A DNA stretch of 49,357 nucleotides, taken from positions 1 through 49,357 of the forward strand of contig PAQH01000011.1 in assembly GCA_002709225.1 (NCBI GenBank). The letters run 5' to 3'. Below the pieces are notes generated by a model. That model was not told the DNA's origin. It did not search any database and saw only the letters and a list, made by a program, of their open reading frames with translations. The number at the start of each line of letters is the position of its first letter. Position 1 is the stretch's first letter. This document shows positions 1 to 8,326 of this stretch, piece after piece. Both the position numbers and the translations under genes were made by a program. Origin of the DNA: Planctomycetaceae bacterium (GTDB lineage Bacteria; Planctomycetota; Planctomycetia; Pirellulales; Pirellulaceae).

Positions 1-2
1 CG

Positions 3-134
3 GCCTACCACCGTGAGTCCATTGCAGTCAATCCGTTATCGATTGAAGGTCCCCTGACAACAATCACTGACGCTCCAGGACTGGGAATCGACGTCGACTG
101 GGATTTTGTCCGCGCCCACCCGGCGCCAGATTAA
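3..134 (+). CDS. Enolase-superfamily protein (mandelate racemase/muconate lactonizing type), C-terminal end only
   Basis: Only the last 43 codons are inside the window; the 5' part lies before base 1. The visible tail contains PGLGIDVDWDFV, typical of the extreme C-terminus of mandelate racemase/muconate lactonizing enzymes and dipeptide epimerases, where a Pro-Gly-Leu-Gly turn precedes a final acidic-aromatic strand. Members abstract a proton alpha to a carboxylate using Mg2+. The catalytic lysines and metal ligands are outside the window, so the substrate cannot be given. The gene stops at TAA 132-134 and a strong hairpin follows. Family assignment rests on this short tail alone. Confidence 0.6.
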   Translation, partial: AYHRESIAVNPLSIEGPLTTITDAPGLGIDVDWDFVRAHPAPD

Positions 135-148
135 CCCGGACGCCACCA

Positions 149-189
149 CGCCGGCAGCGAAGACACAACGCTAGCGTTGTCTTCCGGCG
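149..189 (+). terminator. Hairpin after the enolase-family gene, possible terminator
   Basis: Bases 149-153 (CGCCG) pair with 185-189. Inside, GAAGAC (159-164) plus AACGCT (167-172) pair with AGCGTT plus GTCTTC (173-184), leaving an AC bulge at 165-166. The inner palindrome has almost no loop and no U-tract follows, so it is not a textbook intrinsic terminator. Its place 15 bases after the stop codon supports a 3'-end or RNA-stability role. Confidence 0.45.
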
Positions 190-499
190 GGATCTGTCAA
201 CGTCCTGTCAGCCCCTGCTGATATCGCCAGCCGGAATCTCCCAGCGGCCCGTTTCTCGCAGCAACCGCGGTCCATCCCCCCCCTGGACAAACAACCTGTC
301 TTCACCAGTTTCCGCAATTAACAGTACATTTCCTCCGCGATCCCGTACCGAGTGATTTTTCCGACAGTCTTTACCTTTCTTACTCAACCGGTCCCACATG
401 TGCATCCGATACTACCGGCACGACAGGAACCTGCGCACGCCAGCGCATGGTTGCCAAGCGCAGCAATCCCGATACGACGCCGTAGGGTGGAACAAAACT
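190..499. other. Intergenic region upstream of the outer-membrane-type gene
   Basis: No convincing gene. A 65-codon minus-strand frame (208-405) is open but lacks a ribosome-binding site and recognisable similarity. I see no clear -35/-10 pair. The region presumably carries the promoter of the signal-peptide gene that starts at 500. Confidence 0.4.
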
Positions 500-1717
500 A
501 TGCTGATTCGCAATTTCCGAACTTGTTCGCTGGTTTGCCTGACGTTGCTGGCGGTAAGCTCAGCAGCCTTTTCTCAGGGGCTTCAGAGCGACCGGAGTTT
601 CTGGGGCAATCACTACAGTCCCGACGGCGGCAATCGAGCCACCTTCCCTGACTGGTTACCACTGACCGAAGGCGAGAACATCGAAACCGACTTTCAGTGG
701 TTTGCTCCCGGGGAATACGGTGAGTACGGTGAAGCGAAACCACCCAATACGGGACTCTACTTCGGCTATGACTGGCTCCGTTGGGCCACTTCAAACCCGG
801 AACGCGGTACCGTCCCGTATAACCCTCTACCCGGAAGTGAGTATTTCCAGGCTCCGCCGGAGTGGAACCCGAATGGTTTCGCGGACGGTGGTGGGCACCG
901 CATCGAGCTGGGATGGATGACCGAAGAGAACACCGGCTGGAACTTCATTGCCACTCTGTTCCGTACGAATGGCGGACACGAACTGCGTCTGCGTGAACTC
1001 GATTACGATCCGGAAGACGAAGAACACGATATCACCGAAGACGACTTTGACGAAGATTTTGATCAAATCGTCGCACCACAAACTGTTAACTCTGCCACCT
1101 ATCACAATCTTGAACTCAACAAGACGTGGCGGATCATTCATCGTGATGGAGTCTCCGTCGAGCCGTTCGCCGGACTACGCTACATGCAACTCCAGGATAA
1201 CCATCAGTCGACCGCTGTCGACACCGATTGCGACATCTCTTCCCAGACCGTGCGACAGATGTTCACCCATTTCAACAACCAGGCAATCACTGGCCAGGTC
1301 GGCATGAAGTGGACCATGGTTCGCGGCCGCTGGAAAGTCCGCACAGGGCTGGGTTGCTTCATCGGACATAACTTCCAGAGATTCAATCGCTCGTCCATCA
1401 CAGACTTGCGGATCCACGAAGAGGGAAGTGCTTTGGAATGTTCCGCCCTTGAGGAAGTGAGCAGCTTTACATCCAGGGACTCCGATTCAATGTCAGGCGA
1501 AGAATTCCTCTGGGGTTCAGACGGTCGCATCGAACTGACTTACACTATTTTTCGCGACTTTTCGATGCGTATCGGCGGACAGCTCGTTCACATGCCTGGC
1601 GGTATTGGACGAGGTCCCTACGAGCTCGATACCAATAATGATGGAGCTCCTGAATACTACAATGAAGAAGACCTGCTGATGGGTGGGTTTTCTTTCGGAT
1701 TCGAAATGAATCGTTAG
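500..1717 (+). CDS. Predicted outer-membrane beta-barrel protein with signal peptide
   Basis: The protein has 405 residues from ATG 500. This start gives a clean Sec signal: a basic MLIRNFR start, a hydrophobic core (LVCLTLLAVSS) and an AAFSQG cleavage region. An in-frame start at 398 would put a polar stretch before the signal. The mature part alternates aromatic and polar residues, is rich in Gly, Trp and Tyr, and has acidic loops (around residues 160-185) and RIGGQLVHMPGG-like strands near the end. This pattern fits planctomycete barrel families resembling the Legionella Lpg1974 type. No domain is certain and a porin role is inferred. A perfect terminator palindrome follows. Confidence 0.55.
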   Translation: MLIRNFRTCSLVCLTLLAVSSAAFSQGLQSDRSFWGNHYSPDGGNRATFPDWLPLTEGENIETDFQWFAPGEYGEYGEAKPPNTGLYFGYDWLRWATSNPERGTVPYNPLPGSEYFQAPPEWNPNGFADGGGHRIELGWMTEENTGWNFIATLFRTNGGHELRLRELDYDPEDEEHDITEDDFDEDFDQIVAPQTVNSATYHNLELNKTWRIIHRDGVSVEPFAGLRYMQLQDNHQSTAVDTDCDISSQTVRQMFTHFNNQAITGQVGMKWTMVRGRWKVRTGLGCFIGHNFQRFNRSSITDLRIHEEGSALECSALEEVSSFTSRDSDSMSGEEFLWGSDGRIELTYTIFRDFSMRIGGQLVHMPGGIGRGPYELDTNNDGAPEYYNEEDLLMGGFSFGFEMNR

Positions 1718-1750
1718 ACCTGACATAGCGATCCTGAACCAAAGCGAATT

Positions 1751-1782
1751 AATGGCTCGAGATATCTCGAGCCATTTTTTTA
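1751..1782. terminator. Rho-independent terminator, 26-bp perfect palindrome plus T-run
   Basis: Bases 1751-1776 are a perfect palindrome centred on GAGATATCTC and are followed by TTTTTT and AT. It ends the plus-strand gene at 1717. Because the palindrome is symmetric, it may also stop the converging minus-strand gene ending at 1825, although no T-run is seen on that side. Confidence 0.85.
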
Positions 1783-1824
1783 TCACTGGCCGGCCCCGCA
1801 GCCCATAACCAGGCGATCAACGCG

Positions 1825-2778
1825 TCACCAATCTGCCGGACGGCTCAGGCACACACCTCGGTCAACCACCTCAAAACCCAGACACTCGACAAGAGCCTGG
1901 CCTCGTTGGTCGCCGGAATTGATGTGGATCTCGATCGTGCTCGCACCCTGCTGACCACAGTGTACTATGGCCTCTCCTACGAGAAACTCCGCCACGCCAT
2001 CTTCGGTCCCGGAACATCCGCAGTCCCAGTCGACGATGCCAATCGTGCGTTCTACAGCCAACCCTGTCGACTCCCAAAGAGACAAAGCAATTAGCTCTTG
2101 CGTCGGCACAGCGCGGGGCACCAGCCTCAAGCGGGTCACGTGTGCATTTCCACGCTGACAAGCTTCCCACCAGGTCGGTGCCGGCAAGTCATCTGCCACA
2201 TCAATCAAATGCCGGCGCCGGAGCCGAACCTGGGCACGCTGCGCAACGGGTCGAAACGACCCGACGGACCGCTGATAAATAAATTGCTCATCGCGAATCG
2301 TATACCCCGTCCGGACAAGCAAATCGAGGAACAAGCGATCGGAGGCCAATACACCTGACGCTACGCAACCGCCGTACAGGCCCCCGTAAAACGGTGCGAC
2401 GTTTCGCATGCAACCGCCGCGCAGATTCACTGCTCCGCGGGATACCAGCCCTTGCTCAGCGCATCGCAAGAGTTGCTCGCCGATTTGATCACGATCCGGT
2501 AGAGGAAGCACTTGTAATGCGCAAATGATACCTAGATCAGTTGACAAACGTTTGCCGTCCAAGTCTGCAGCGTACCCGGCGTGAACAAAGCCGACCGGCA
2601 CTCCGTCCGCCACCGCGACGACGAAGTCGTGACGGTCGAAGTAGGGTTTACTAAGAACTTCACGCTCAAAGACCTGGCATGTCATGGGTTGATATCGACC
2701 ACGACTGCGAGGCTGATGATTCCAGATCTCGGCAATCGCTCGCAGGTCGTCGTTGCGAAACGAGCGGATTGAGATCAC
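1825..2778 (-). CDS. GNAT-family N-acetyltransferase-like protein with two GNAT modules
   Basis: The protein has 317 residues from GTG 2778. GTG is preferred because AGAGGG lies about 8 bases upstream and the GNAT beta-1 strand (ISIRSFRNDD) begins at once. Upstream in-frame codons would add about 27 residues of hydrophobic sequence. The N-terminal module (about 1-160) has GNAT features: a RxxxxDL start, VGFVHAGY as beta-4, and RGGCMRNVAPFYGGLYG as the acetyl-CoA and tyrosine region. A second, weaker module (about 180-317) ends with ALVECLGFEVVDRGV, a usual GNAT C-terminal strand. Such proteins transfer acyl groups from acyl-CoA to amines; the substrate is unknown. It converges on the 1751-1776 terminator. 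Confidence 0.7.
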   Translation of the reverse strand: MISIRSFRNDDLRAIAEIWNHQPRSRGRYQPMTCQVFEREVLSKPYFDRHDFVVAVADGVPVGFVHAGYAADLDGKRLSTDLGIICALQVLPLPDRDQIGEQLLRCAEQGLVSRGAVNLRGGCMRNVAPFYGGLYGGCVASGVLASDRLFLDLLVRTGYTIRDEQFIYQRSVGSFRPVAQRAQVRLRRRHLIDVADDLPAPTWWEACQRGNAHVTRLRLVPRAVPTQELIALSLWESTGLAVERTIGIVDWDCGCSGTEDGVAEFLVGEAIVHCGQQGASTIEIHINSGDQRGQALVECLGFEVVDRGVCLSRPADW

Positions 2779-3105
2779 CGGCAACCCTCTCAGCAGCAAA
2801 ACCACACAACTAGCGAGTTCCACGCCGGAACAGGCCGACAGCCAGACAACGAGCGTCAACTACGATCCGGACCCTAGCCGCATTGTCCACATTGATGGTC
2901 ATCCGGGGTTGCCATGTCAAGTACCGACAAACTGGAATCGCAAACGATTGCATCCATCTGACTGGATCTCTCTCATGGATTGCTGAACAATCGCGCTGCG
3001 GCCAAGACTCCTATCAGAAAAGTCGGCTACAATGGGGATTCGCCAATTCCCACCCGCCCATGCGGGCCGTGCTCCGCCACTACGCCAGCGGCAGGACTTT
3101 GACAC
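2779..3105. other. Divergent intergenic region between the GNAT and CinA-like genes
   Basis: Promoters for both flanking genes should lie here. A TTTGACA hexamer occurs near 3098-3103 but lacks a -10 at proper spacing, and the plus-strand reading frame begins almost immediately after it. No coding frame is convincing. Confidence 0.4.
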
Positions 3106-4503
3106 GTGTACATTTCGCACAGCGACCGCACAGTAAACTCACCTTCAGTAAACTCACATTCAGTTTTCCCAGGCCGCTTCAGCAGCTTCACACGTATCTT
3201 ACAGAACACAGTCCACACGACTTTGTGGTGTACCCTTTTCTTGGCGGCGCGACCTGTAAATGCACAAACGCCGCAACAACAGCCACGCTACACGATCGTG
3301 GTCACCGGAAGCGAACTTCTGGATGGTGTCTACGCCGACCAGCACACTTATTTCTTAACGCGGGCACTGCGTCCGCTCGGTTGGCGATGTGTAGGGTCGG
3401 TCAGCGTGGACGATCAGGCCGAAGCCATAGAGCAGGCCCTAAGATTCTCCACTGCGAAGTCACCGCTGGTGATTGTCACAGGCGGACTCGGTCCCACGGA
3501 TACGGATGTTACCCGAACTGCAATAGCTGACTTTTCGGGTGTGGCACTACGCGAACACGCCGACGTACTCCGCGAACTGGAACGTCGGTTTAAAACGCCA
3601 CGCGCTGAATTGCGGGAGAACCTCCGCCGACAGGCTCAAGTACCCATAGGTGGCGGCTATTTGGCCAACCGCCTGGACTCTGCTGTCGGTCTCATCTATC
3701 AGTTTCCACAGGGGACAATCGTTGCCTTACCGGGGCCCCCTCGTGAACTGCGCCCGATGGTTCGCAACGAACTTATACCCTACCTTAACCGGCGGTTCGG
3801 CACCCGGTTACCAGGTTCTGCACTGACATTACGATTTGTGGGAATCGGTCAATCGCGTATCAATCAAACACTTAAAGACCAATCTCTCGTTCCCGCTGCA
3901 GTCGTCGTCACCACACAGTTTTCTCACGGCCGAGTCGACTACACCTTTTCTTTCCCCGAGGATACGCCGGCGCACAGAAAGGAACTCGAAACCATCCAAA
4001 TCGCGCTGCGCAATCAGCTGGGAGATTATATCTACGGGTCTGGTACAACATCACTGGAAAGTCGCATCCTGGCTCGACTCGCAAGTCAGGACCAGACATT
4101 GGTGATCGCTGAAGTGGGCACCGCTGGCGAACTAACACGCGGACTGAGCGGCGTCGCCAACAAACATGACTCGCTTGCCGGGGCTTACATTGCTCCCACA
4201 GAACATCGTCTTGGTCAAATTCTGGGCATTGCATCAGGACAATGGCAACGAGCCGTGACCAACGTCGAAAGAGCACGGCAATTGGCAAACGCCGCCGCCG
4301 CGGCCTGCAAGGCAAGTTGGTCGGTGTCCGTCGGGAGGGTTCAAAGTAGCGATAACGCACCATCGCAACTAGCCATCGCGATTCGCGCGCCGGACGGACA
4401 ACTGGAAACCCACACGCTACGATTCACGGGTAATCTTGCCGGCTCCCAGGCTCGGTTAAGCACCTCGATCCTTGACCTGCTACGGCGACGGTTGCGGCAA
4501 TGA
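3106..4503 (+). CDS. CinA-like protein (MoCF-type domain) with an N-terminal export signal and a degenerate C-terminal domain
   Basis: The protein has 465 residues from GTG 3106; the start is uncertain. Residues 56-230 match the molybdopterin-binding-like domain of CinA: TGSELLDG, VTGGLGPTDTDVTR and VALPGPPRELRPM are present. CinA is normally cytosolic and hydrolyses pyridine nucleotides or ADP-ribose. Here a hydrophobic segment (TTLWCTLFLAARPVNAQ, about 38-54) precedes the domain like a Sec signal with an NAQ cleavage site. The C-terminal third aligns in position with the NMN-deamidase domain, but the usual AESCTGG motif reads AEVGTAGE, so that activity is probably lost. Translation may begin at an internal TTG close to the signal core. 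Confidence 0.75.
   Translation: MYISHSDRTVNSPSVNSHSVFPGRFSSFTRILQNTVHTTLWCTLFLAARPVNAQTPQQQPRYTIVVTGSELLDGVYADQHTYFLTRALRPLGWRCVGSVSVDDQAEAIEQALRFSTAKSPLVIVTGGLGPTDTDVTRTAIADFSGVALREHADVLRELERRFKTPRAELRENLRRQAQVPIGGGYLANRLDSAVGLIYQFPQGTIVALPGPPRELRPMVRNELIPYLNRRFGTRLPGSALTLRFVGIGQSRINQTLKDQSLVPAAVVVTTQFSHGRVDYTFSFPEDTPAHRKELETIQIALRNQLGDYIYGSGTTSLESRILARLASQDQTLVIAEVGTAGELTRGLSGVANKHDSLAGAYIAPTEHRLGQILGIASGQWQRAVTNVERARQLANAAAAACKASWSVSVGRVQSSDNAPSQLAIAIRAPDGQLETHTLRFTGNLAGSQARLSTSILDLLRRRLRQ
3132..3161. repeat. 15-bp tandem duplication
   Basis: AGTAAACTCACCTTC (3132-3146) is followed by AGTAAACTCACATTC (3147-3161), 14 of 15 identical. It lies in the region before the export signal of the CinA-like gene and, if translated, repeats VNSPS/VNSHS. 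It belongs with the other 13-15 bp tandem duplications in this window. Confidence 0.9.
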
Positions 4504-4648
4504 CTTGCGACCGCGACGCGGTTCGCTAAATGCACTCCTGCGCCAATTCCGCCGCGCCGCCACGACCAGTGATTGATTCAGCGGCCAACTTCAGCTATTG
4601 CTAACGGATTGAAACAACACAGATTCGAGACATCGACGCGAGGCGCTC

Positions 4649-5806
4649 ATGCAAAACAACATTACTCGCAGACACCTGTTACGCGGTGGCCTCTGCGCAG
4701 GGCCCGTGTTACTCACCGCGCGGGGCACCGCCAAGTCCCCCACTGCCAAGCAACTAGAGACACGCGTCATCAGCCAGCTGAAACATCGCTACCATGGCTG
4801 GCCTACGCTGACGCGTCGCAGCAGCGGAGAACTGCTGTTGGTTTGCTCGGGGGGACGCCAATCCCACGTCTGCCCGTTTGGGCGCGTCGAGCTGATGCGG
4901 TCACACGATGATGGAATCACCTGGAGTTGGCCTCGCGTCGTCCTGGACGGCCCAATTGACGATCGGGATGCAGGCGTGCTGGAAACCGCCAAAGGTACCA
5001 TCCTGGTGACCACGTTCACGTCGCTGGCATACGAACGCCTGCTGACCGAAGCACAACAGTCCAAATCCTGGGATGCAGCCCAGCTACAACGCTGGGAAGC
5101 GGCGCACAATCGCGTCAACAAAGAGCAACGACACGGTGAGCTCGGAACCTGGATGCTCCGCTCAACAGACGGAGGTGCAACCTTTTCGCGATCGTATGAC
5201 TGCCTCGTAAACAGTCCACATGGTCCGATCCAACTAAGTGATGGGCGAATTTTATACGCGGGCAAACAACTCTACCGGGACAACCCACGAATCGGAGTCT
5301 GTGAATCGCCCGACGATGGCAAAAACTGGAATTGGCTGGCGGAGATTCCCGCACGCCCTGGCGATGATCCCCGCAAATACCATGAGTTGCACGCAGTGGA
5401 AACAGCCGATCAACGGATCATCGCACACATTCGGAATCACAACTCTGCAAATGCCGGTGAAACACTCCAGTCGGAATCGGTAGACCATGGCCGCAGCTGG
5501 TCGCTACCCCGCCGCATTGGGGTCTGGGGACTTCCCTCTCACCTGCTGCGCCTCCGAGACAACCGCTTGCTGATGAGCTACGGCCATCGACGACCTCCAT
5601 TTGGGAACCAAGTTCGAATCAGTGAAAACAACGGTCGTAACTGGTCCAGCCCAATCCTGATATCTGCCGACGGCGCTGCCGGTGATTTAGGCTATCCGAC
5701 CACCGTTCAATTAGACGAGGCAACTATGCTCACTGTGTGGTACGAAAAGCTACCCACATCGTCGTTTGCCGTCTTACGGCAAGCCCGCTGGTCACTGGCA
5801 ATTTGA
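4649..5806 (+). CDS. Exported sialidase-like protein (BNR/Asp-box beta-propeller)
   Basis: The protein has 385 residues from ATG 4649, with GAGGCG just upstream. The N-terminus MQNNITRRHLLRGG looks like a twin-arginine signal, suggesting export in a folded state. Five Asp-box motifs (S/T-x-D-x-G-x-T/S-W/F) recur at regular spacing: SHDDGITW, STDGGATF, SPDDGKNW, SVDHGRSW and SENNGRNW. This is the six-bladed sialidase fold, which cleaves sialic acids or acts as a more general glycan-related propeller. The FRIP arginine motif and the full arginine triad were not verified, so glycosidase activity is inferred. It may be co-transcribed with the next gene, 64 bp downstream. Confidence 0.82.
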   Translation: MQNNITRRHLLRGGLCAGPVLLTARGTAKSPTAKQLETRVISQLKHRYHGWPTLTRRSSGELLLVCSGGRQSHVCPFGRVELMRSHDDGITWSWPRVVLDGPIDDRDAGVLETAKGTILVTTFTSLAYERLLTEAQQSKSWDAAQLQRWEAAHNRVNKEQRHGELGTWMLRSTDGGATFSRSYDCLVNSPHGPIQLSDGRILYAGKQLYRDNPRIGVCESPDDGKNWNWLAEIPARPGDDPRKYHELHAVETADQRIIAHIRNHNSANAGETLQSESVDHGRSWSLPRRIGVWGLPSHLLRLRDNRLLMSYGHRRPPFGNQVRISENNGRNWSSPILISADGAAGDLGYPTTVQLDEATMLTVWYEKLPTSSFAVLRQARWSLAI

Positions 5807-5870
5807 TAAGCTGTGCCCGGAACCGCCACCCCTTGTTCGAGTCGATCATCTTTTTCTCTCAGGTGATTCA

Positions 5871-6413
5871 ATGGAACCCAAATTCAAACAGCTTACCGAC
5901 TTTTTGATCACAATCGGTGCCGACAACATCGAACACACCGACAAGGGATACTTGGCGCACGCCATCGGCGTGCATAACGACCTGAGAGATTGGGGCTGTG
6001 GAAGCGACCTTTGTCGCGCCGCCATGTTTCACTCGATTTACGGTACGGAATTCTTCCAAGGATTCACCTTCCCACTCGAACGCCGTGGAGAAGTCCGCGA
6101 TCTGATTGGCGAACGAGCGGAACAACTCGCTTATTGGAATTGCGCGATCAACAGAAAAGCATTCGACCTCGCTGTGCAACAGAACCGGCCCCCACACCGC
6201 CTGCTCGACCGCTTTACCGACCAATACGAGGAAGTCACCTCCAATGACTTTGACGATCTCTGCCGCATCCATCTTTGTGATTGGCTTGAGCAGGTCCCAC
6301 GTTCCGAGAGTTGGGACTATCGCCGTGCCACCTATCGCCGATTGGCCGACAATCTCGGAGGAATTGCGCTGAAATCTTATGAACGCGTCTTCGCATTGGA
6401 AACCGCGTCCTGA
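5871..6413 (+). CDS. DUF6817-type HD-like protein
   Basis: The protein has 180 residues from ATG 5871, with CAGGTG upstream. An upstream in-frame start at 5766 would overlap the sialidase gene. Residues 20-60 contain HAIGVHNDLRDWG followed by LCRAAMFHSIYGTEFF. This pattern of spaced histidines before a Phe-His-Ser-x-Tyr-Gly block is what I associate with DUF6817, thought to be related to HD phosphohydrolases. Catalytic function is unknown. It is entirely soluble. Its last 37 bases overlap the 3' end of the convergent regulator gene. Confidence 0.6.
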   Translation: MEPKFKQLTDFLITIGADNIEHTDKGYLAHAIGVHNDLRDWGCGSDLCRAAMFHSIYGTEFFQGFTFPLERRGEVRDLIGERAEQLAYWNCAINRKAFDLAVQQNRPPHRLLDRFTDQYEEVTSNDFDDLCRIHLCDWLEQVPRSESWDYRRATYRRLADNLGGIALKSYERVFALETAS

Positions 6414-7828
6414 CCGGCGCGTGAAGACATACTACGTGTCAGCTGAGCTTCATATTCTTCTGTTGATGGCGCATCCAAGCCGAGACGTTTCATCTTCTTA
6501 TACAGCGTCGTACGGTTAATTCCCAAAGACGCGGCGGTATAGATCCGATTCCATTGATTCGCCCTCAGGACATTGAGAATAATCTGACGTTCAGGCCCCT
6601 CGAGTGATTCCTTGAGAGTTTGCCCAGCGACCAAGGAAACCTGTTGGTCTGGCTGGGTAAGCAGGTGCGCCGGCAAATCGTGCGGCTGAATCAGTGGAGT
6701 CTTGCCGAGCAACACTGCTCGTTCTATCGCATTCTGCAATTCCCGGACATTTCCAGGCCAACGATAGTCCTGCAGTACTTCAAGTGCTTCGTCGGCAATT
6801 CCTCGCACCTCGCGTACCGCATCTTCGCTGGTATCGTGCAGAAACCGATGCGCCAACATGGGAATGTCACCCTTGCGCTCACGCAGAGGTGGCAATTCCA
6901 GATTGACCACATTAACCCGGTAAAAAAGATCCTGCCGAAAACGACCGTCAAGCACGGCTTGGTGAAGGTCTTCGTTCGTCGCCAAGATCACGCGTGTGTC
7001 ACTGTGAATAGTCTCCGTGCCACCTACACGCTCAAATTCAAGATCCTGCAAAACACGCAACAATTTAACCTGTAAGCTACGTGACGCAGTGGCGATTTCA
7101 TCCAGAAAAATAGTTCCTTGGTCGGCTTGTTCAAATTTCCCTTTCTTGTCGGCAACGGCGCCGGTAAAAGCCCCCGCCACATGCCCGAACAACTCACTTT
7201 CCAGTAGTGTTTCAGGTAACGCTCCACAGGCGACTTCGACGAAAGGCCCTGCCGCGCGCCGACTCCGATGATGCATGGCGCGTGCAATCATCGACTTTCC
7301 GGTGCCATTCTCACCGGTAACCAGCACGGTTGCTCGGGCATCCGCGACGCTGTTCACAATATCGAACACTTTCTGCATGCCTGGATCATGTCCGATGATG
7401 TGCTCCATCCCGAATCGATCATGCAATTGTGCTTTAAGATTGCGATTCTCCTCTAGTACTCGGCGTTGTGACAACGCACGATCGATCGACATCAATACTT
7501 CAGCATCAATCAACGGCTTGGTGAGAAGATCGAAAGCACCTGCACGCAACGCTTCGATACCGGTTTCAACCGTGGCATACCCTGTCATCAGGATCACGCT
7601 CATGGGCTGCTGGCACTGGTGACTGTATTCAAGCAAATCAAAACCATCCCCGTCTGGCAGTCGAATGTCACACAACACCAGATCAATCGGCTGGCATTCC
7701 AGGCATTTCTCGGCTTCCCTACGGGAGGCAGCCTCAAGCACGGCAAACTCCTGGTCCCGCAGCCAACTGGCCATCGATTCCAGAACTCCGCGATCATCGT
7801 CCACAAGTAACAATGAACCTTTTTGCAT
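6377..7828 (-). CDS. Sigma-54-dependent response regulator, NtrC family
   Basis: The protein has 483 residues. ATG 7828 is chosen because AGGTGGG lies 5-11 bases upstream and the receiver domain starts directly. The receiver domain (about 5-120) carries the acidic triad (VDDD) and the phospho-acceptor Asp54 in LCDIRLPDGDG. The AAA+ domain (about 140-375) has Walker A TGENGTGKS, the sigma-54 contact loop GAFTGA and Walker B TIFLDE. The C-terminal Fis-type HTH (about 420-465) includes NRIYTAASLGINRTTLYKKM. It activates RNA polymerase-sigma54 after phosphorylation. No histidine kinase is adjacent, so it is an orphan; targets are unknown. The gene overlaps the converging DUF6817-type gene by 37 bp. 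Confidence 0.93.
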   Translation of the reverse strand: MQKGSLLLVDDDRGVLESMASWLRDQEFAVLEAASRREAEKCLECQPIDLVLCDIRLPDGDGFDLLEYSHQCQQPMSVILMTGYATVETGIEALRAGAFDLLTKPLIDAEVLMSIDRALSQRRVLEENRNLKAQLHDRFGMEHIIGHDPGMQKVFDIVNSVADARATVLVTGENGTGKSMIARAMHHRSRRAAGPFVEVACGALPETLLESELFGHVAGAFTGAVADKKGKFEQADQGTIFLDEIATASRSLQVKLLRVLQDLEFERVGGTETIHSDTRVILATNEDLHQAVLDGRFRQDLFYRVNVVNLELPPLRERKGDIPMLAHRFLHDTSEDAVREVRGIADEALEVLQDYRWPGNVRELQNAIERAVLLGKTPLIQPHDLPAHLLTQPDQQVSLVAGQTLKESLEGPERQIILNVLRANQWNRIYTAASLGINRTTLYKKMKRLGLDAPSTEEYEAQLTRSMSSRAGQDAVSNAKTRS

Positions 7829-8326
7829 GCTTGCCCACCTTTGCACTCTGGGTTTCGCCTCAGCGGACTCGTGCGCCAACGGGTCAAACCGCCGGACGCA
7901 AATCAAAGAGGCCTCACAAGTTATCTAGGTCGCCAATCCCATGTTGTCAAAAAGCAACCACCCTGCTGGGCTGCAAATACACTTCCCTCAAACCCTGCTC
8001 ACCCGGTGAATTCACCTCACACAATCCGCCTGGCTGGCACAATCGTCATCATCTGCCGGCATGTTCTCGGCGTTCGGCAGCCGAAGCCGCCACGACCACA
8101 CACCCGCTTCAGAACAGCATCTTGGCGTTTTTTACCCAATTTTGCGGCCCCCTTGTCGACATTCCACGTGTACTAGCCTCGTCGGCCCAACGCCGCAAGG
8201 ACCTCGCTGGTGGTATGTCTCGACGACGCGCGTTACGCTCCCTGAACCTACAAGCACAGAGTCACTGCCAACATTGCCCGATTGCCCCGTGAGCCACCGG
8301 ACGGATCTCCCAGAAGGAAACCCCAT
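7829..8326. other. Divergent intergenic region between the NtrC-type regulator and the aminotransferase
   Basis: About 500 bases with no supported gene. A GG-N10-GC sigma-54 site was sought because the regulator is adjacent. TGGCAC occurs near 8034, but the following bases do not give the TTGC half at the right distance. A ribosome-binding site AGAAGGA (near 8312-8318) belongs to the gene at 8327. Confidence 0.5.

Noticed and set aside
208..405. 65-codon minus-strand frame before the outer-membrane-type gene
   Set aside because: No ribosome-binding site and no family features; kept only as a note under the intergenic entry.
8030..8050. Possible sigma-54 -24/-12 promoter near TGGCAC
   Set aside because: The -12 half (TTGC) is not at the required spacing.
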